This document shows positions 59,101-64,000 of a DNA stretch of 64,000 nucleotides, piece after piece. Position 1 is the first letter of the stretch; every line of letters starts with the position of its first letter. The stretch lies in the NCBI RefSeq assembly GCF_003369915.1, contig NC_046673.1, forward strand, positions 22,435,718 through 22,499,717. Direction: 5' to 3'. This DNA is from Drosophila miranda. Lineage: Eukaryota > Arthropoda > Insecta > Diptera > Drosophilidae. The notes below the pieces were generated by a model. The model saw only the letters and a list, made by a program, of their open reading frames with translations. It was not told the DNA's origin and ran no database searches. The translations under genes and the position numbers were made by a program.

Positions 59101-62100
59101 TTGTCTTTAGGGGCGCTGCGCATGCGCCAAAACCGTCGGAAACATCCGTCCAGCAGACGTCTGCAGACATACATAAATATGTGTGATCAGAGAAGGAGGA
59201 AGGCAGACGAGGCAGAAGCAAAAGGTAGAAAGAGTGTAGTAGAAAGAATATCCAAAGCAATATCTTCTATGAAGAATACAAAGAGAGAGTAGAAAAATAC
59301 CAATTGCTTACCTAAAACTGGCCCATTGCTGGGAAATCCTGGGAAACAGGCGTCACCTTTCTGGACATGCGAGTAACGGACGAGGTCTGGCGAGAAAAGA
59401 GCGAGAAAAGGGGCACTGTTGGAGGGCATGGCATCATCCCATCGCGCTACTCAATGCAATGGTTCAATGTGCCATTTTTCATAGGACTATGGGAGGATTA
59501 GGCAGGTGGGCCCAAATGGTGGGTAAACCCAAATCGCATTCCGCCTGCCATGTAATTTCTGCTGGCTGGTTCTGGCCACTGCGAGCCTACTGCGGGCGGC
59601 CATTTAACGAAAACGAAATGAAATTAAATGCAGCTGACCTAAAAATGCAACAAATGCCTGCCACGTGCCATGCCACGCCATGCCATGCAACAAAAGTTGC
59701 ACAAGCTCTAACAGCAGCCACAAAAACCGATGGCTATTATAGGGTGCTGCCTGCAAGTAGATCCCCAAAGACCAGAAGCTCAAAGCTCAATTTCGCTCGT
59801 AAGCCAACTCTGAATTGGTTGTACATGTTTCAGCCAGAAGGGTATAAACAGCCAACGATCTATTCGATCTATGAGGCTGCCACACACCCTGTATGGGCTG
59901 CTTTCCTCCACAGCAAGTGTCGTCACTCGTCGTCACCGTTTCCCGGCAGCAGTCTATCGGGCAGCTGCAGCGTCAACAATTACCGCGTGGCCCAGGTCCG
60001 GGTACGGGTACGGGTCTGGGTCTGAGTCCGGAGCCAAAGGTCCAGCGTGCTGGCTTTGATGGCTCCGCCGTAGTGGCAATTAACCCAATTGCTGAGTGCA
60101 ATGACTCCGCCGCGAAGCCACGAAGCCGCGGACCACCCGCCCAGCCAGCCATCGGCACTGCCCACTTCCTCCCGTGGAACGACCACGCAAGGTTGCAATC
60201 ACAACATTCAATTATGGTTATGGCCGAAACAACAAATGAAAAGCGCAGGAAAATGCATTTGCTTCTGCTTCTGTTCCTCTGCTGCTCTGCCGCTCTGCCA
60301 ACTGCGGCGCTGACGTGTGCCTGACCCATTTTTTCACCCACCCACACACGCACGCCGACAGCCACACAGGGGCATACATATGTACACATAAATACATACA
60401 TATGTATAAGCCACATCCTGCCTGACGACAGGGCTGTCGTCGTCGTCATCGTCGTCGCTGTCGTCGTCGTTTGTCGATTGCTGAAAGACTCTGAGCACGG
60501 TTGGGGAGGGGAGGGGAGGGGAGGAGGGGCGGTGGGGGACTGTTTTCGCCCGATGGGGGACTGCGAACTGAAAGCGATTTCAGTTTGCTTTGTGGCCTGC
60601 GGGCGAAAACTGTTGCATACTCCCGGGCGCTGGCACACATCTGATTGACTGACTGACGCTCTCTGTTCTCCCTCTCCGGCATAGAACCACAGCAGCTGCA
60701 TCGGCTGGAACAGGAACAGGAACAGGAACTGGACCCGGAGCCACAGCAGATGCCCACAAAATGGTGCACCACAGCAACGAAGATGCCATGAACAAGATTC
60801 CCCTGAAGTCGGCCAGCGGCCTGGACTCCGACGAGGAGAAGAATGGCGGTGAACTGATGCAGGACACCGCCGCAGCCGAGGAGGCGAGGCGCGAGCAGAT
60901 GTAAGTTGGAAAGAGGGTAGAGGGGGCTTCGGGGGCTGTACTAAGAGGCAACTAATTCTGCTCCTTTTTCGCAGGAGAGCCAAGCTGCTGGCCTGGATGA
61001 AGAAGCTGACCATTGTGCTGATCTGCTTCATTGGCATTGCGCTGATCAGCTACGTGATCATCAGCCTCTGCTTCAGTGGTGAGTACAGATCGTACGGGTC
61101 CTAGGGAGAGCAGGATCGAGCCAATCACACCCAGCTAACAAGTCACTCCACACCCAAGGCAAACTAAACCATAAACAGACACAGACACAGACACAGACAT
61201 AGACAGACAGACAGACTGATAGACCGATAGACAGAAAAACTGACTCTTTCGTATTCGTATTCGTATCGTTATCGTTATCGTTATCGTTGCTTTCTCTGCA
61301 TGTTCCGATCCATCCTAACCAAGCACCAGGCATTTAATCAAGCTCAAAATAATTTCTTCTATTGTGGCACCCAAAAGTATTCACATGAAAAAAACCAAAA
61401 CGTAAAACTTTACACCCTAACCTCACCTAACTGCAACTGCAACTACAACAACGAAGACTGGCCCAAATCGACGCCACATAGAAACAGCACCACAACAGCA
61501 ACAGCCACAGCCACAGCACCAATAATTGCAACAGCAACAATAATTGCAACAGCAAGCACAACCACAGAGGCAACAGCAACAGCGACAGCGACAGCAGAAG
61601 CAACAGAAATTGCAAGTAGCACAGCACCAACGGCAACGGCAACGGCAACAGCAACAGCACCAACAGCAAGAACGGTTTATGATAGCACCACAACAAAACC
61701 ACCAACAACAACCACAACAACAACAATTTCAACAATAGAACCAACAACAACAACAACAACAACAGAAAGCACAACAACAGAAAGCACAACAGCAGAAAGC
61801 AATCCTAGCCACAAGACACTTAAAACATTTACTTTGACAGATGAGCAGCCGCAGGAACAGCCGGACCAGGACCCGGAGGAGGCGACCCCCATCGGCAACC
61901 TCAATTTGCTGGATGGGTCGCCGGGCGGCAGCACCACCCCGGCAGAGGACACACTGCCGAATGTGGCCGCCTCAACGTCGGCGACAGCGGCCCCCACACT
62001 GTCCACTGTCTTCGCGGATCAGGTCAAAATCGATACCAGCGAGAAGTTCGATTCCATTCTGGGTGTCTACCAGAAGGCGGCCGTGAGCTCCGACAACCTG

Positions 62101-64000
62101 GAGTGCAGCAAGATCGGCAGGTGAGAGATCGAGGCCAAAAGTCATGGCCAAATCCAATGGGATGGCTCCCATGGCTTAGAATTTGAGTACAATGCTCGTA
62201 GTCCCCCGAATCACTAAAGATCGCTGATTCCGTTCAGACTAATGATGCATTATGGCAGATGGGACTTATAGCTTATTGATTCGTTGTCTCCCCTCTCCTC
62301 AGCGACATACTATCACGGAACGGCAGTGCTGTGGACGCGGCCATCGCCGGGCTCCTGTGCAACGGCCTGCTCACGCTGCAGAGCATGGGAATCGGCGGCG
62401 GTTTCCTGATGAACGTGTACAGTCGGAAGGAGCGGCACGCCACCTCCATCGATGCCCGCGAGGTGGCACCCTACGCGGCCGAGCCGGACATCTTCGACAA
62501 GAGTCCCGAGCAGTCCTTCAAGGGACCCTTGAGCATCGCGGTGCCCGGCGAGGTAATGGGCTACCATGAGGCGCACTCCAGGTTTGGCCAGCTCCCGTGG
62601 GCGGAGCTTGTGGCACCATCGCTCAAGCTCTGCGAGACCGGCTATCATGTGTCCAAGCACATGGCGAGGGCGCTCAACCAAACATGGTCGAATATCAAGG
62701 ATCAGGAGCAGTATCAGTGAGTAAAACTCTTCACTTAAAATGTAGATCTAGCCTCAGAATCGTATTTCTGGCTAATCTAACCTCTTTAACCTCTGATCTT
62801 TGAATCTGTTTCGCACTCAGAATTTACTTGAACAAAGAGACAGGCAGGCCGCATGCTGCTGGAACTGTGGTGAAGCCGCCGAAGCAGCTCTGCGAGTCGT
62901 ACAAGCTGCTGGCAGACAACGGGCCCCTGGACTTCTACAACGGCACCTTGGCCAAGCTGCTGGTGGAGGATCTGACGGAGTTGGGCAGCATTGTAACCGG
63001 CGACGATCTGCAGTACTACTCCGCGGACGTGGTCCACTCGATAACCATGGAGCTGGGCGAGGACACGCTGTACGTGGTGCCACCTGTCAGCTCGGGCTCG
63101 GTGGTGGCCCATGCGCTTAGTATCCTGCAGGGCTACAACTTTACCAAAGACGATCTGGCGACTGAGGATCTGCGTGCCCGCACCTTCCATCGGTTTGCCG
63201 AGGCCGTCAAGTTTGGCTTCGCCCATCGCTCAGAGCTGGGCGACTTGCACTTCATCGATGTGCGGGAGCTGGTCAGCAAGCTGAATAGTCCGGAGTTCGG
63301 AGCCCAAAACCGCGCCAAGATCAACGACAGTCACGTGCTGGAGGGTCCATCGGCCTACGGAGCTCAGTACGGGAGCAATGGTGACCCCGATGGGACCTCT
63401 CATCTTGTGGTCTTGGCCCCCAACGGGGATGCCGTCTCGGTGACCAGCTCCGTCAATTTTTAGTGAGTCCGCATCGGTTTCAGGTTCCCTATTCGGTTCG
63501 TATTTTAATTGCTGATCGTTCTCCTTCGCAGCTTTGGCTCGGGCCTGATTGGACCGCGGACTGGCATCGTTCTGAACAACGGCATGAACGACTTCGCCGT
63601 GGAGAACAATTTTTATGGGCTGCCCGCCTCGCAGGCAAACACCATAGCACCCCACAAGCGGCCGATGTCCTCGCAGTCCCCAGTCCTGTTGGCCGACAAG
63701 GCAGGCGAGATTCGTCTGGCTCTCGGAGCGGCCGGCGGCGCTCGGATCATTCCCGCTGTGGTCGAGGTGTTGGCTCGCGTCTTGTGGTTCGATCAGGATC
63801 TGAAGACGGCGATAGATGCCCCGCGCCTGTACCACCAGCTCATGCCCGATGTCCTGGAGTACGAGCAGGGCGGCTTCTCCGACCCGCTGCTGCAGCTCCT
63901 GGCCAAGCGGGGACACGTCCTCAAGTCGGTCAACAATGCCCTAACATCGGTTGTCACGGCCATAGCGAGGAATGCAACGGCGGTCTATGCGAATGCCGAC
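50183..64000 (+). CDS. Gamma-glutamyltransferase (glutathione hydrolase), 3' end beyond the window
   Basis: Exons 50183-50241, 60685-60900, 60975-61078, 61841-62120, 62303-62716, 62821-63462, 63532-64000+, all in phase; at least 728 residues. The enzyme cleaves the gamma-glutamyl bond of glutathione at the outer cell surface. A single type-II anchor lies at about residues 103-125 ([20 protein letters not shown]), then a variable stalk, then the catalytic domain starting [20 protein letters not shown], with [12 protein letters not shown] and the nucleophile region [20 protein letters not shown]. The catalytic Thr is codon 63395-63397. Then come [30 protein letters not shown] and [12 protein letters not shown]. 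The proximal ATG at 60761 gives a shorter form. The distal exon at 50183 splices in phase through a 10.4-kb intron and is an inference. I cannot name the paralogue. Confidence 0.93.
53199..53220. repeat. (CA)n microsatellite
   Basis: Perfect CA run in the GGT first intron. Confidence 0.9.
57266..57305. repeat. (ATCC)n microsatellite
   Basis: About ten ATCC units, then ATCT variants. Confidence 0.9.
58494..58524. repeat. (GGCTAT)n microsatellite
   Basis: About five hexamer units. Confidence 0.85.
60503..60538. repeat. G-tract run with quadruplex potential
   Basis: Six or more runs of four or five G separated by one to three bases (GGGGAGGGGAGGGGAGGGG...), about 150-180 bp upstream of the proximal GGT acceptor. 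Confidence 0.7.
61300..61840 (+). other. Open, Thr/Ala-rich sequence in frame with GGT exon 4
   Basis: The 541 bp before the exon-4 acceptor form an open frame that runs straight through the splice site into the GGT catalytic-domain frame. It encodes Thr/Ala/Ser-rich low complexity (runs of T-A, then TTTTTT), that is a mucin-like stalk. It may be intron with CAN repeats that happens to lack stops, or an alternative exon extension giving a longer membrane-proximal stalk. No unique upstream acceptor could be chosen. Confidence 0.4.

Larger units (their letters stand above)
50242..60684. other. Large first intron or upstream region of GGT
   Basis: Intron 1 if the distal exon is used. No internal gene is supported. 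It holds simple repeats, a GC-rich leader-like block at about 54400-55180 with CAG runs that could be an alternative non-coding first exon, an A25 run at 55290-55314, and many short unrelated ORFs. GGGTAC/GGGTCT hexamers appear at 59998-60027, like those near 47120. Confidence 0.45.

Noticed and set aside
59973-61037. 354-codon minus-strand frame
   Set aside because: Low-complexity Ser/Pro/Val frame crossing microsatellites and the antisense of two GGT exons; no domain.

Overview
This is nuclear DNA from a fly, almost certainly Drosophila and plausibly an obscura-group relative. The genes have short phase-matched GT-AG introns. The predicted proteins read as close orthologues of fly Dsor1, Erk7, ric8a, Aladin and Cfp1, and the promoters carry Drosophila-type DRE (TATCGATA) and housekeeping core motifs. 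Dsor1, Erk7 and ric8a are X-linked in D. melanogaster, so the window is probably Muller element A. Species and chromosome are inference. All exon joins were made by eye and checked only for reading phase.

Layout: 1-3657 is intergenic, with a CCAAT cluster near 0.9-1.1 kb. An MROH1-type HEAT-repeat gene (+, 3658-10337) converges on Aladin (-, 11219-13074). The Aladin-Cfp1 interval is filled by a 4.9-kb near-perfect palindrome (13208-18124). Cfp1 (+, 18535-20596) is followed by a deleted Tc1-type transposon (21197-21939) and then Erk7 (+, 24477-28557), which has two alternative 3' terminal exons. Next come ric8a (-, 30022-31801), a KLHL1/4/5-type BTB-kelch gene (-, 33629-36723), a frameshifted coding fragment (37316-37638) and the MEK gene Dsor1 (-, 38240-40423). 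Dsor1 is divergent from an unassigned C2H2-finger gene (+, 41110-42532). After 2.5 kb of weak short ORFs comes a pickpocket DEG/ENaC channel (+, 45026-46938). The window ends in a gamma-glutamyltransferase gene (+, 50183 to beyond 64000) that appears to have a distal coding first exon and a 10.4-kb first intron.

The genes are not an operon. They are mostly housekeeping or signalling genes: nuclear pore (Aladin), H3K4-methylation targeting (Cfp1), MAP kinase signalling (Dsor1, Erk7), G-alpha chaperoning (ric8a) and glutathione turnover (GGT), plus one probable neuronal channel. The most unusual object is the palindrome. Its arms are 2.1-2.7 kb with an 81-bp loop, and by eye the inner 1.5 kb of the arms differs at only about two places. 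The arms hold 319-bp tandem units, ~120-bp degenerate repeats and a LIM-like exon fragment, and one end lies only ~130 bp from the Aladin start codon. It could be a foldback-type transposon or a hairpin-RNA source.
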